Assembly (NCBI RefSeq): GCF_001649575.2
Contig: NC_051449.1
Location: forward strand, 26,248,865 to 26,312,864
DNA length: 64,000 nucleotides
From: Kryptolebias marmoratus
Lineage: Eukaryota > Chordata > Actinopteri > Cyprinodontiformes > Rivulidae
Direction: 5' to 3'
Part shown: positions 33,739 to 44,545 of the stretch, piece by piece
How the letters are laid out: each line of letters opens with the position of its first letter
How positions within the stretch are numbered: the stretch's first letter is position 1
The notes under the pieces: generated by a model
What the model saw: only the letters and a program-made list of their open reading frames with translations
Database searches by the model: none
What the model was told of the DNA's origin: nothing
Program-made: the position numbers and the translations under genes

Positions 33739-34653
33739 CTACTGAGCCTGGCCTTTTACCGGACAGCTTCTGACGGCATGGTCCTTGGCTCCACAATAAA
33801 AATAGAGGTTGCTCGTCTTTCGACTGTTTCGCTCCTCCAAGGATAGTTTGGTCCTTCCAAGCTGCATAGGCTCCTCTGCGGACACAGCTCCAGCCGTGCT
33901 GTTGGGTTCCGAGGGTACAAGGGACCTGACGACCTCCATACGGCTCCTGAAAGACAGGTTACTCTGTTTCTCTTGTCGTCGTTCGGTTAATCGCAGATCG
34001 ATCCTGGTAGCTAGCTCCTCCAACTCTCTCAGACTTGTAGGGCAATCTCGAGTAGCCAGTTCGTCTTTAATTTCCTCTTTTAAGCCTTGAAAAAATAACT
34101 CGGTTAAGGCAGATTCGTTCCACTGACCATCAGCGGCTAGCGTGTGAAAGTCAATGATGAACTCTGTGACACTTCTCCTTCCTTGCTTTAACGAAAATAA
34201 TCTGTGCGCAGCTTCAAGTTCAGGTGCTATGGGGTCAAAAATCCTGCGAAGCTCCGCAGCAAAATCCTTGTAAGCGTAACAACATAATGAATCTCGTTGC
34301 CAAGCCGCCGTGCCCCAAAGTTTAGCTTTGCCAGACAGAAGAGACACTACATAGGCAACTTTAGCTCTCTCAGAAGGAAAAGACGACGGCTGGAGTTGAA
34401 AGTGAATCTCACATTGAGTCAAAAATGGCCTACACTGTTTAGACTCACCGGAGAAGTTTTCGGGTGGCGGAAGCTTTGGTTCGTGCAAAGGCGAAACAAA
34501 CGGGCGAGTAGTAGCCGAGGGAACTTGAGTAACGGCGTTTACTCTGGTGCTCGACAGGTCGCGGATTAACCGCGTCATTTCCTGGACGTTGACCTGTAAC
34601 CCGGAAATGGCTCCGTTTACATTGTTTCGCCAGTGTTGTTCGTCTGAATCCAT
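33739..34653 (-). pseudogene. gag: Gypsy-1 gag, zinc knuckle damaged
   Basis: 304 residues from the ATG at 34653, which lies a few bases after the probable primer-binding region. It has an N-terminal helix, a capsid-like domain (SKQCRPFLTQCEIHFQLQPS, LWGTAAW, RRIFDPIAPELEAAHRLFSL), a Gln/Glu-rich linker (MQLGRTKLS) and a C-terminal CCHC-like knuckle that reads LYFYCGAKDHAVRSCPV. The first knuckle Cys position is Tyr, a one-base change (TGT to TAT). The open frame extends upstream into the LTR to 35106, but that part is not expected to be gag. Confidence 0.75.
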
Positions 34654-34676
34654 ATTTACTTTTGGCCAGATTATTC
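34654..34676 (-). promoter_or_regulatory. Gypsy-1 leader with putative primer-binding motif
   Basis: Between the LTR end (34677) and the gag ATG. The minus strand reads GAATAATCTGGCCAAAAG. AATCTGGCCA also follows the LTRs of Gypsy-2 (58025-58034) and Gypsy-3 (49326-49335). Confidence 0.5.
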
Positions 34677-35312
34677 TGACAAGGCAGGACTTAGCAGGAT
34701 TCAGAACCACAACGACACGATGAAGGTTTAAGAGTTTTACTGTAAACGGAACTAAAGCAGGATCAGAGTCTTGGATCAGAGCACTCACGTGACTGTCTTG
34801 GATCGGGACCGGACCAGGTAAGTCCTTCGTAGCTTGATAACTCGTAGCAGATGGGCGTGTCTGTAAGGGGCTGAGGCGAGAGGGAAAGTCCAGGTCCAGG
34901 CAGAAGGTCAATACCGTTGAGTCGGAAAGCAGAAGCCAAATCCAATAAGGGAGAATCCAAAGGGCAAGGTCCAGAAAGGCGAAGCGAGAACGGCAACCAG
35001 AAATCAGAGTCCAAAGCAGTATCCAAAAAGGGGCAGGCGAGAGACGTGGGTCGTGGGACAGGCAAGGGTCGAGATCAGGCAAGGACATGGAAAGTAACCT
35101 GGACATTTACTGGCTGTGAGGCTTTCAATAATCTGGCACTTGAGAACTGGGAGCTGTGAGTATATATGCAGGGCAGAACAGGTGAAGCAGATGATGGTGA
35201 TTGTGTGGGCATGGTTACATGGGCGTGGCTTGGAACTGGGAAAGTGAAAAGTTACTTGGCTATGGCATGACTAGAGGCAAGAGGCGTGGCAGGAACAGAT
35301 GGAGCTGTGACA
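34677..35312 (-). mobile_element. Gypsy-1 5' LTR (636 bp)
   Basis: Minus strand from TGTCACAGCTCC (35312) to TGCCTTGTCA (34677). The internal 257 bp match the 3' LTR. GCATATATACTC near 35160-35170 may be the TATA region. Outer flank is TTTCC; the matching TSD copy cannot be tested because the other LTR is truncated. Confidence 0.85.
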
Positions 35313-35483
35313 TTTCCACATATTTAAAAATAATCTTTATTGCCACAGAAGAAAGAGCAAAGTCAAGGAGGAGAAGGAGATGTTAAATCAGAGGCCAGCA
35401 GCAGAGACAATGATGCAGGGTCTTCTGCGAAAAATGTTGCCAGAAGTCCGGGGCCTTTTTGAAGAAGTGGAAATACTTGTACG
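35313..35483. other. No gene recognised
   Basis: Short spacer before the gap. Confidence 0.4.
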
Positions 35484-35915
35484 NNNNNNNNNNNNNNNNN
35501 NNNNNNNNNNNNNNNNNNNNNNNNNNNNNNNNNNNNNNNNNNNNNNNNNNNNNNNNNNNNNNNNNNNNNNNNNNNNNNNNNNNNNNNNNNNNNNNNNNNN
35601 NNNNNNNNNNNNNNNNNNNNNNNNNNNNNNNNNNNNNNNNNNNNNNNNNNNNNNNNNNNNNNNNNNNNNNNNNNNNNNNNNNNNNNNNNNNNNNNNNNNN
35701 NNNNNNNNNNNNNNNNNNNNNNNNNNNNNNNNNNNNNNNNNNNNNNNNNNNNNNNNNNNNNNNNNNNNNNNNNNNNNNNNNNNNNNNNNNNNNNNNNNNN
35801 NNNNNNNNNNNNNNNNNNNNNNNNNNNNNNNNNNNNNNNNNNNNNNNNNNNNNNNNNNNNNNNNNNNNNNNNNNNNNNNNNNNNNNNNNNNNNNNNNNNN
35901 NNNNNNNNNNNNNNN
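35484..35915. other. Assembly gap (432 N)
   Basis: Unsequenced. Reading frames across it are artefacts. Confidence 0.99.
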
Positions 35916-37641
35916 ATGTATATTTCATTCTGTTCTTCATTTATATACCATATATATATGATTATATATGTTTGTGCTTGCGTCTGTGTGTGTTGAGAAC
36001 TGTAAGAACAAATAATCCTTCATTAGCACCCTCAATAAAATGCTTAGCACCCCCTTAGCACCTGCAGAAAAAATATCTGGAGCCGCCACTGGCTGACTTG
36101 GCTGGTGTAAATGGACCCTCGACCCTGCACCCTGGAGCCCTATAAAGATAAGATGAAAGGCATTCTAAAGTTTAGGATTCTTAGCATCCTAAACTAAATC
36201 ACGGTGACATACATGCTCTTTGTTTTTCCACAGTTCACAAACAGGTTACATGTATCAGTCTTAACTCACATGTAGCAGAGAATAGAATTGAAGATATTTT
36301 ATTTCCCATTACACATTCTTACTCTAAGACCGAGTCCTCTACTGCTGACACCATGTTATAATCTGTCCCTTACTCACACAAAGAGAACAGACTTTGTCCT
36401 GTTTCAACCCTGCTGAGTTATGAACTTTTAATAAACTTTGCCATGTCAAGTATAAACAGCTTGGTCTGGTCACTCACTAACATGCCCACGTGCAACATAA
36501 TCCTGAAACATCTGTCCCTAACAATAGTTCTGATTGTTACATTAATCATGCTCATAGTGATTCTTTTGATTATCAGAGGTGTTATGCTCATGTGTGTTTT
36601 CTTCTTGCCTTGAAAAACAAACAATAAAGGGCCCCAACATCTTTTAAATGGTGAAACAATTCTGAGGTGACAGCAAAAACAAACTCAGCAGCTGTTTCCA
36701 AGCTGTATTTCCGCCTGACACTTATCAGAAAAAAAAATGTGTTTGCACATTTGTAATGCAAATATCAACCATTGAAGTGCCAAGAGTGCTTTGTAGATGT
36801 CTACATTATCTATCATTAACATGCAGTTAACAAACAACTTTTTATAATTTAACTTTCTTCCCCAACAAACAACCCAGCAGACATTCTGCAAGCTGTTCAT
36901 GTGTGAGACTGCGTTGCAGCTGCACTCTGTTCTGTTACAAGGGTTATAGCCTGCAGACAATACTTTGTTTAAATGAATTATTCTTTGAACTGCACACAAT
37001 TTCTTTTGTAGCATTGATTTCTCTCAGTGAGACACAAAGGAATTAATTGGATTGCTTGAGAGAAATTGCTTTGTGTGGATGAGGTGAACTGCGCACCAGT
37101 GAAAAATGTGGGCAATTAATCGGATGTCAAACAAAATGACTCAGAGTTTGTAGGTTATACAAAATACACAGATAAAGCAAGTTAATTCATTATTTAAAGA
37201 AAAACAGGTATTGTGGTTATAAGGGTTAAATGTTATTTTAATCAGGTAATTTAAAAGTATAATACTACCAAATGGAGAAAAAAAAAAGTTTGGAAATTAG
37301 AAAATACAAAGTGAAATAGAGGATGAAATCAAAAGAACAATCAGCTTTTACTTATTGAAATGCACATGTGATTTTCTATTTCACAAAAAAACTGTGCTGA
37401 TATACTGAACTTAGTTAAATGACAGAAGTGTGGAAAAATTATCCAAGATACAAATATAAAAGATGTGCTATACAGACTCAGTCAAATTTGTTTATGTCCT
37501 TTCTTTAAATAAATAAAAAACCCACAAAATAACTTGAAACTGACAAAAGTAAAAAGAAAAAAACAAAGACTAATAAAACAACCAATGAAAATCTGTCATT
37601 GTTTTTCATTGGTTTTGAATTTGGATTAAGAGAATTATGTA
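35916..37641. other. No gene recognised
   Basis: The longest stretch without a repeat I can name. AT-rich, with short reading frames lacking motifs. Possibly unique intergenic DNA. Confidence 0.45.
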
Positions 37642-37738
37642 TACAGGTGCTGGTCATAAAATTAGAATATCATGAAAAAGTAGATTGATTTCAGTAATTC
37701 CATTTAAAAAGTGAAACTTGTATATTATATTCATACAT
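37642..37738 (+). mobile_element. Terminal inverted repeat of a Tc1-type transposon
   Basis: After TA, the sequence CAGGTGCTGGTCATAAAATT and TAGAATATCATGAAAAAGT, then AGTAATTCCATTTAAAAAG, is the well-known terminus of a Tc1-like element found throughout teleosts. The rest is in the 100-N gap or deleted; no transposase is visible on the far side. Confidence 0.75.
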
Positions 37739-37838
37739 NNNNNNNNNNNNNNNNNNNNNNNNNNNNNNNNNNNNNNNNNNNNNNNNNNNNNNNNNNNNNN
37801 NNNNNNNNNNNNNNNNNNNNNNNNNNNNNNNNNNNNNN
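37739..37838. other. Assembly gap (100 N)
   Basis: Conventional gap inside or beside the Tc1-type element. Confidence 0.99.
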
Positions 37839-38574
37839 ATGACCATTTTTGACTCCTGGTTTCTCTGTGCATTTTCCGGTCCGTCGTGAGGAGAGGTTTT
37901 GAAGTTTTGAGTTTCATTTAGGTAATATTTGTCTCCTCAACAGTGGCATTCGCATAAAGGAAAAACGTCCCGTGGAACCTGCTGTGAAACTTGCTGCACC
38001 TTCAAGTTCATCACCATGGACTTCATTGTGACCTCGTGGATAAAGGCTTAACGTGCTAAAAGCACCAGAAGGTCCAGGAAACAGTGCTACGTTTGAATCA
38101 TCAGTGATATACAGCGTATCACCAGACACCTGTTAAAGACATATAAAGCTAGTTAGCTAACGTTTATTTATTGAGGCTGTCTTGTTGTTAGAAAGTAAAA
38201 TGCTTACTCGTTCAATTATCAGACTATTCAAAGTGAAGTAAGTTAAATAACGTTTTAAAGAAATTAGGTAGCCTAGCTATATAAATAAAAACAATACACT
38301 CTGCAGTTAGCGCCGACGAGGTAACGTAGCCAGCTAGCTAGGTTACATTTATGAAATAACAGGTCAGGACAAAAACAATGAACTGTTAACTAGTGAAACA
38401 TGCACTTGCTAGTTTTCACCTGAAAAATTCGACCAAGTTTGTGTGCAGTCATGTCCTCTTCTCTCAGACACAAACGTTTGATTTTACGAAAAACAACAAA
38501 CTGATCTATCTCAGTGTGTAACGTGGTCCGGGACGATGTGGGTGTGGAACGTTTACGTTTCTCTGAATCAGAAA
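37839..38574. other. No gene recognised
   Basis: Contains AGCTAGCTA/AACGTT-type words common in fish intergenic DNA. No gene. Confidence 0.4.
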
Positions 38575-38820
38575 AAAAAAGTAATTCCGGTTTGGCCAAA
38601 AATAAGAACAACGGTCCGTTTTTGGAGTATAAAACAAAATAAGAAAAACCATCCATTTTTCGTTTTTCCAATATCGGTTTTTAAAACGACAAACGAATAA
38701 TAATCCGTTTTTACTTTTTCAATATCTGTTCTGAAAATGAAAAAATAAATAACCGACCATTTTTCGTTTTTCATTTTTTGTTTTTAAAAGGAAAATCAAA
38801 TGACCAAAAAGTACACGGAC
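38575..38820 (-). repeat. CGTTTTTC-rich MITE-like block
   Basis: Rich in CGTTTTT and AAAACGA words on both strands. Its right end, read on the minus strand, TCCGTGTACTTTTTGGTC, resembles the terminus of the MITE at 29546. It directly abuts the inverted arm at 38821. Confidence 0.45.
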
Positions 38821-40215
38821 CAGGACAGAATTTGATTTTAATATTTATTTGATCGGGTTTAGGTGACCCGGAAGTGGCTCTGTGCAGCAGTTCAGGTAAT
38901 GTAGTGGTTACTATGGCAATGCTGATCCACTGATCGAGGACTTGTTTAACAGCAGTTTGATCCTCGAAACAAATACATAAGTCTCCATGGCTGATGGGTC
39001 TGACTGGATTATCTGGTCCTGATCGATCGATATTGAACAAACATAAATATGTAGACGCCTCATTACATCCTTGAGCGCATCCGCTGTCGCCGCCATGTTG
39101 GACAGATCTCTCCTCTCTCTAAGAGCCAACAGGAGTAAACACAGAGCGAGCAGCTATGGCCGGAGTTTATATCACCGGGGATTAACTTTCACAAGTAAGA
39201 CTGAACAATAACTTTGGTTATTTGACCATTTATTATATTATGTTATCGTAGCTAACGTTATTTGGCAAACAACAAAATGCTAACAGGAGGAACTGGTGCT
39301 CCTCTCTCATTAGCTCTGTCTGTTTTTTTTCTTCACATTTTGAAGGTTTGCCAGTAACACAGATTTAAGGAGACAATGGGAAGTTGCAGTAAGAAGGGAG
39401 GGTTTTGTTGCTACAGTTGTCTCAGCTCTGTAGTGAACATTTCAAACCAGAGGACTTTAACAGGACAAGCTTAGAGATGATGTGACCCCACCTGTCTTCA
39501 ACTTCCCATCTCACCTCCAAAAAGGAGTTGTTTTTTATTGCAGTGTGAGACCCTGGAATGACCTGGAGTTTTTAAAGACTACTTTTCCAGGCCTTTTAAA
39601 AAAAACTGCATGTGTGTTTTTGTGTGCACAGCACAGAAAAATATAAAGAAATTATTGATGTGGTGTATAGAGAAGGCTCAGGATTGTGTGTGTATATGTG
39701 TGTGAGAGAGTGAAATAAATCTGAATGAACCATCAAACTTGTTTCTTTATTAAAATATTAAAATGTATTGAAATGCACATCTATTACTATGCCATACTAT
39801 ATGTCCGTCTTTGTTAGAGACAATAAAACAAAGTATTTTCGCATGAAAGTATGTATGTTTAATGTGTGAAAGCATCCTGTATCGTAACTACATCTCTGCT
39901 GTTTTAACAAACCAAACTGTGTGAAAATCGGGTAAAGATTGAGAGAGTTCTGATTATTTTAGTTGGACATACAGCTTCCTCAGGACAAAGAAATGAACTG
40001 GGGGACGCGTGAAGGACCCAGCCAAGATGGCGGCCGCGCTGACTCGTCAGCTCCAACAGACAGCGCCAGTCTTCGAGGTGTCTATGTAAACTGACACACA
40101 CAATGTCTATGGTGGCCGGTAACAAGCTAACATTTGTTGTTTGCTAGCATTCCTTACCAAACTTCCGGGTCACCTAAACCCGACCAAATAAATATTAAAA
40201 TCAAATCCTGTCCTG
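38821..40215. mobile_element. Unit bounded by 54-bp inverted arms, carrying a THAP fragment
   Basis: Arms 38821-38874 and 40162-40215 are inverted copies with only 2-3 mismatches (starting CAGGACAG, core GGGTTTAGGTGACCCGGAAG). The 1.29-kb interior has a THAP-like exon (39347-39658) and YY1-type motifs near each end: CGCCGCCATGTTGG at 39089 and AAGATGGCGGCC at 40025. No 8-bp TSD is evident outside the arms. It may be a non-autonomous DNA transposon that captured or descends from a THAP gene. THAP domains also occur in P-element transposases, but no further transposase is seen. Confidence 0.55.
39347..39658 (+). pseudogene. THAP-domain exon fragment, two frameshifts
   Basis: Follows a plausible splice acceptor (TTTTTTCTTCACATTTTGAAG). 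Translation gives the second half of a THAP domain: LRRQWEVAVRREGF, then after a 1-base shift LCSEHFKPEDFNR (the CxxH part), then back in the first frame RDDVTPPVFNFPSHLQ, which corresponds to the AVPT-type end. The C2 half with the first two Cys is not found upstream. Two frame changes, at about 39428 and 39470, make it non-functional unless they are sequencing errors. An open tail runs to a stop near 39660. Confidence 0.6.
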
Positions 40216-40393
40216 CTGCCTGTTTTTTGATTTTGTGATTTCGTTCTTAGCCTAAAAGTGAAATATGAAAAACCAGGCATTTTTTATTTTTGGTGTTATA
40301 ATGAAAAACAAAACACAAAATAATCAGTCTGTTTTTCATTATTTGATTTTTGATGGTCAATTGAAAATGTAAAGAACGAATGATACACAGATT
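40216..40393 (+). repeat. MITE-like fragment
   Basis: Ends AAAGAACGAATGATACACAG-ATT, the terminus type of the MITE at 29546-29790. Its other end is not visible, so it may be the second half of the block at 38575-38820, split by the inverted-arm unit. Confidence 0.4.
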
Positions 40394-41260
40394 AAGCACA
40401 AAAACGCAACAACATTAACAAAACACAAAAACACAACAACAGAGGTAGGTCCCAGTGGGAGACCTGAGAAATCGCTGACTGGACAACACCACTTCTAGCT
40501 TTTGAACCGGAAATTTTTCTGGTTTTAGCACGTTTCTTAAAACATTTTTTAAATAATTCTTTATCAACAAATGTAAAAAAAACAAAAAAACACTAGTTTT
40601 TTGTTTTTTGTTTATTATACCAAAATAAAAAATCGGACAATGAAGCGTCATCTGGTTTCCGATTCTGTGCACAAAACGAAAATGGAAAAAACGGACAACT
40701 AACGCTCACTTTGGATTATCAAGATTTCATTTTTGACAGGTGGTCTGACCCCGGACGTTCCCTCAGCCCTGCCACGTACCTTGTAGCTTCCATACATACG
40801 TTCAAAATTAATTTGATTTTTACCCACAGAAACCTTATCTCCTGACTTTTTTTGTATGTTGATTAAAAACACACAAGAACATAGAAAAGTCAGAGAGAAG
40901 GTAGTTTGCCAAATCGGGAAGTAAGCCAAATTTGAACACTGTGGTCAAGCCAGCCTGCACTCGATTTTGACTTGATTATGGTGCTGTCCTTTACGAGCGC
41001 CTTTCAAAATAAAAGCGCACAACAAATGTGCTAAAACCAGAAAAACTTCTGGTTCAAAAGCCAAAAGTGGTGTTGTCCAATCAGCGATTTCCCAGGTCTC
41101 CCACTGAGACCTACCTCTACCGTTTTGTTAATGTAATTGCATTTTTGTATTTTGTTTTTGTGCTTCATTAATGTTGTTGTGTTTTTGTATTTTATTTTTG
41201 TGCTTTGTTAATGTTGTTGTGTTTTTGTATTTTCTTTTTGTGCGTCGTTAATGTTGTTGT
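40394..41260. mobile_element. Long-inverted-arm element with asymmetric tandem repeats
   Basis: Left arm 40394-40531 and right arm 41029-41260 are inverted copies sharing CCAGTGGGAGACCTGAGAAA, GACAACACCAC and GGTTTTAGCAC. Interior of ~500 bp, non-coding. The right arm carries three 40-bp tandem units where the left has fewer. Probably a non-autonomous DNA transposon. Confidence 0.55.
41131..41260. repeat. 40-bp tandem repeat, about 3.25 units
   Basis: Units at 41131-41170, 41171-41210 and 41211-41250, plus 10 bp; each contains GTTTTTGTATTTT and TTAATGTTGTTGTG-type words. Confidence 0.85.
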
Positions 41261-41387
41261 GGTTTGTACTTCGAGGCCACCGTACTAAACTTTGGCTAGC
41301 ACAGGCAAATAAAAGGAAAACAAGTCAAACTAATAAAATAAAAAAATAATAAACAAATATACAGAATAGGAAAAACCTCTAAATGAG

Positions 41388-42165
41388 TTGTTACCTCTGG
41401 AAGACAATGAGACAGTTTTGTATGTGAATAAGGAAGGCAGAGATAATGGCAGAGATAGAGGCGAAAGAGGAAGAGGACATGGTTGTGGAAACACAAGAAC
41501 AGAGAGTGATACGTTTTGCGTTTTAAAAAAAGGACATTGAGCATGTAACTGTAGACAGAGGAAGAACAGAGGTCATCTCAAACAACAGAAGGCATGACTA
41601 GAAGTGAGGACTGAAAAAGAGAAGAATGAAGAAAGGCAGGATGAGGAAGGAGAAGTGTCAAGACATTTTAGAACTGTTGCAACTTAAACTGTTCATGACA
41701 TTTGAGAAGATACCAGAAATAACTTTAACAATAGGTGGATAAAGAAAGGTGGGCAACTAAAAGCTCAAACTTATGTTTAAATAATCAAATAAATAAACCA
41801 ATCCTTCCTAGAAATCTCTACAGATATGCTGCTAATTTGACCTGTCTAAACAGGAAGGATTAACAAAGTCTTCACAATCTATAGGTTTACAAATTACTCA
41901 AAAAAATTCAGTGTAACGTGTCAAACTTGTGTTAGACACACCACAAAGCAATTTAAGACCAACAAAAGGACAATTTCCAAAACCAGAGAATCCTTTTTAA
42001 TAAATTTGCATGGATATAATTGAGTTAAACAAATGTGAAGGAAATGCTGTTTGATAATAACGGACATGTTCACAAAATGGGTAGAGGTTTTTCCAACAAC
42101 AAAACCAGATGCTTCAACCCTCTCGAGTTGATGGACATGCTGCTGCGTCCTAGTCACATGACCGA
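41388..42165 (+). pseudogene. ERV remnant: gag NC end joined to integrase piece
   Basis: 41388-41650 reads LPLEDNETVLYVNKEG, a Gly/Arg-rich run (GRDRGERGRGHGCG) and a damaged zinc knuckle (KKGH, then a stop, then CNCRQRK), like a retroviral gag C-terminus. 41885-42140 reads FSVTCQTCVRHTTKQFK, then stops, then LIITDMFTKWVEVFPTTKPD, which resembles the integrase zinc region and core of fish endogenous retroviruses. Protease, RT and RNase H are absent, so there is a deletion of several kb. Many stops. No LTRs are attached. Confidence 0.5.
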
Positions 42166-42182
42166 TTTAAAGAGCTCTAGCA

Positions 42183-42406
42183 CAGGGGTTTTAAACTCCT
42201 GGCCTCAAGGGGTGCTGTCCTGGAAGTTTTAGGTGTTTCTGCTTCAACACATCTGATTCAAAAGGTTCAATTACCCCCTCACCAAATCATCAAGTTCCCC
42301 AGAAGTATGTTCACAAGTCATTAATTTAAACCAGGTGTTTTAAAGCAAGAACACATCTAAGACATGCAGGAGAGTGGCCCCCAAGGAATGGAGTTTGACA
42401 CATGTG
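42183..42406. mobile_element. Short inverted-repeat MITE (hAT-like)
   Basis: Begins CAGGGGTTTTAAACTCCTGG and ends GGAGTTTGACACATGTG. The two ends are inverted and diverged, a pattern I know from an abundant fish MITE. No clear 8-bp TSD. Confidence 0.5.
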
Positions 42407-42994
42407 CCCTCTCTGAGACTGTTCCAATTTGTGTCAAAAATACAGACTTCGAACTATATACCAGTTTTGAAATTATGTTGCTAGGTCAAGTAAAACCAGC
42501 ATTATGATAAATAATTCACGCCACATCTTTTTCTGAAAACCATTGTCATATTTGAAGCGCGTTAGAGTGAGAGGCAACAGCAAAGATGGAGAGTCTCAGT
42601 AAGAAATCACCCCCCTCCCCCACCCATTCTCACCCCCAACCCCTCAGAGTGAAAAAACATACACCTCTCTCCATTATGATTGAGGCTCAAAGTTATTAGT
42701 TGAACGCCAAAAAATCTATAGGAAGAAGAAGAAAGAGGCACAAAAGATTAAACAAGTTTGGCGATCACAAAACAAACAAACAAACAAAAAAAAAAAAACA
42801 GGAAGAGCGGGAGTGAGTATTAAGATTTGTGATATTTGTCATGTTTGAATTTTATAGTTAGCGCGTAGTGTAGTGTGTTTAGTCAGTTTTAGTGTGTTTG
42901 AGTCAAACCAATGAGGTGATTTTTGAGCTTGTAGCTCCAGCTTCTGTTTTAGGTGCAGGATAGAGGTTCAGACCCAGTGAGAACAGTGATGACC
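42407..42994. other. No gene recognised
   Basis: C-rich stretch at 42607-42645 and an A-rich run at 42770-42800. No gene. Confidence 0.4.
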
Positions 42995-43165
42995 TGTCAG
43001 GTGTGGTGGAGAGTGAGGCGAGCCCAATGCGCAGACTCATGATGAGCTTCAGGAAAAACAAATTTTATTAAAATAAAAAGAAACAAAAACAAAGGCTGAC
43101 ATGGTAGCAAAAATAAACTAAATACAAAACACAAACAAAATACAAACACAAGAGGCGAGACATGA
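42995..43165 (-). mobile_element. LTR-A fragment (3' part of the LTR)
   Basis: Minus-strand end TGTCAGG complement at 42995, followed by the family features GAGGCGAGCCC, ATTTTATT (poly(A) region) and GGCTGACATGGTAGCA. Similarity ends near 43165. Confidence 0.6.
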
Positions 43166-44127
43166 TGTGAAACCAGTGTGAGTTGCACATTGGATTTATG
43201 GCATTTTATTGGAACTCCTCAATGTTTTATTCAAAAAAATGCAGAAGAAAATTTCTGTATTTTAATGGAAATAGCATGTATAAATTAGCTGTTTGCTAAA
43301 TTTGTTCATGTTTTTATTAATATTACTGTTTATATTTGCATTCTAAGTTGTAAAAACATTTTTATTATGAATGTTTGTGGTTATCACAGTAAAAAAACAA
43401 AAAGAATTCTTCTTGGATTTTATGTTTTTTGTATGATATTAGGTCTGTTGTGTTAATACAGTTGGTCAAAAGTAAAAAAATAACTTTACACCTGGGAGAT
43501 TGTGACTCCAAAAAAGGACTCCAAACATGGCAGATTAAACCATTTTCAGGGTGAAATATGAATGAAAATCAAAAAGAATTTTGCCCTGAACCCCAGAGGG
43601 TTAATGGTAGTGTATCACAAAGAACCAACCCTTTGTATAACCCCTGACCGTGTCATTTTTCAGTAACTGTTCTGCAAAAAGTTCATTCTGACCTGAATAA
43701 ATCTTGATTGTTGTGGGACACATATATACACTTGTGGATGTCTAATTGTCATATCCACATTGTGTGTGCAGGCTGGTGTTTGTTGGTGTTTCTCTCTCAC
43801 CTCCTGTCCTCAGGTTGTGATTCACAGGTGCCTCTCCACAGCTTATTCTCTTCAGGATTATTATTAACCCTTCATTTTACCAGGAAATAAATCCATTGAG
43901 ATTATTAATCTCTTTTACAAGGATGCCCTGGCCAAGATAAGAAGCAGCACAAAGTAAAAGGTGCATTGAGCCATTACATTTACAGCAACAGTAACAGTAA
44001 TATTAAACTAGAAAGTTCCTGGAGAAATTTTTTACGGGGCATCACTGTGTGAGTTTATACTTAATGAGGATGACTCCAAAAGCTGATCAGCTGTAGACAG
44101 GCATCATAAAGGGTTGAGCCTTGATAC
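43166..44127. other. No gene recognised
   Basis: AT-rich intergenic DNA, no family seen. Confidence 0.4.
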
Positions 44128-44545
44128 ATGAGGTGTCCATCTTTGAAGTTTGACCTTCCTACGGTACACAGTTTGGGAGTCAAAGCCTTCTTTCACAGTG
44201 ATCTTGACCTTTGAACTTTGACCTCAAAATCCATAGGGCTGATCCCTGACCCATGAGGAGTCCAACTGTGAAGTTTGAACTTCCTACTGTACAGGGTTTT
44301 AGAGTTAGAGCACACAGGCTCTTGTGACCTTGACCTTTGACCTTGTGACCTTAAACTCCAAAGGGCTATTTCTTGACCCATCAGGAGTCCAGCTGTGAAG
44401 TTTGACCTTCCAGTTGTACAAGGTTGCAGAGTTAAACCACACAGGCTCTTGTAACATTGACCTTTGACCTTGTGACTTTAAATTCCCTAGGATTGATTCC
44501 TGACCCATGAGGGTTCGAGATGATTGCGAGTTATAGCATGCACAA
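44128..44545. repeat. Tandem repeat, unit about 126 bp, 3-4 units
   Basis: Unit boundaries at GTGATCTTGACC (44198), GTGACCTTGACC (44324) and GTAACATTGACC (44451), spaced 126 and 127 bp. Each unit has TTGACCTTGTGACCT-, TGACCCATGAGGAGTCC- and TTTGACCTTCC-type phrases. Non-coding; reading frames through it are repeats of the unit. Confidence 0.85.

Noticed and set aside
35916..37641. A search for conserved exons in the repeat-poor stretch
   Set aside because: No open frame with domain-like composition or paired splice sites stood out. It may still hold regulatory DNA that cannot be seen from one sequence.
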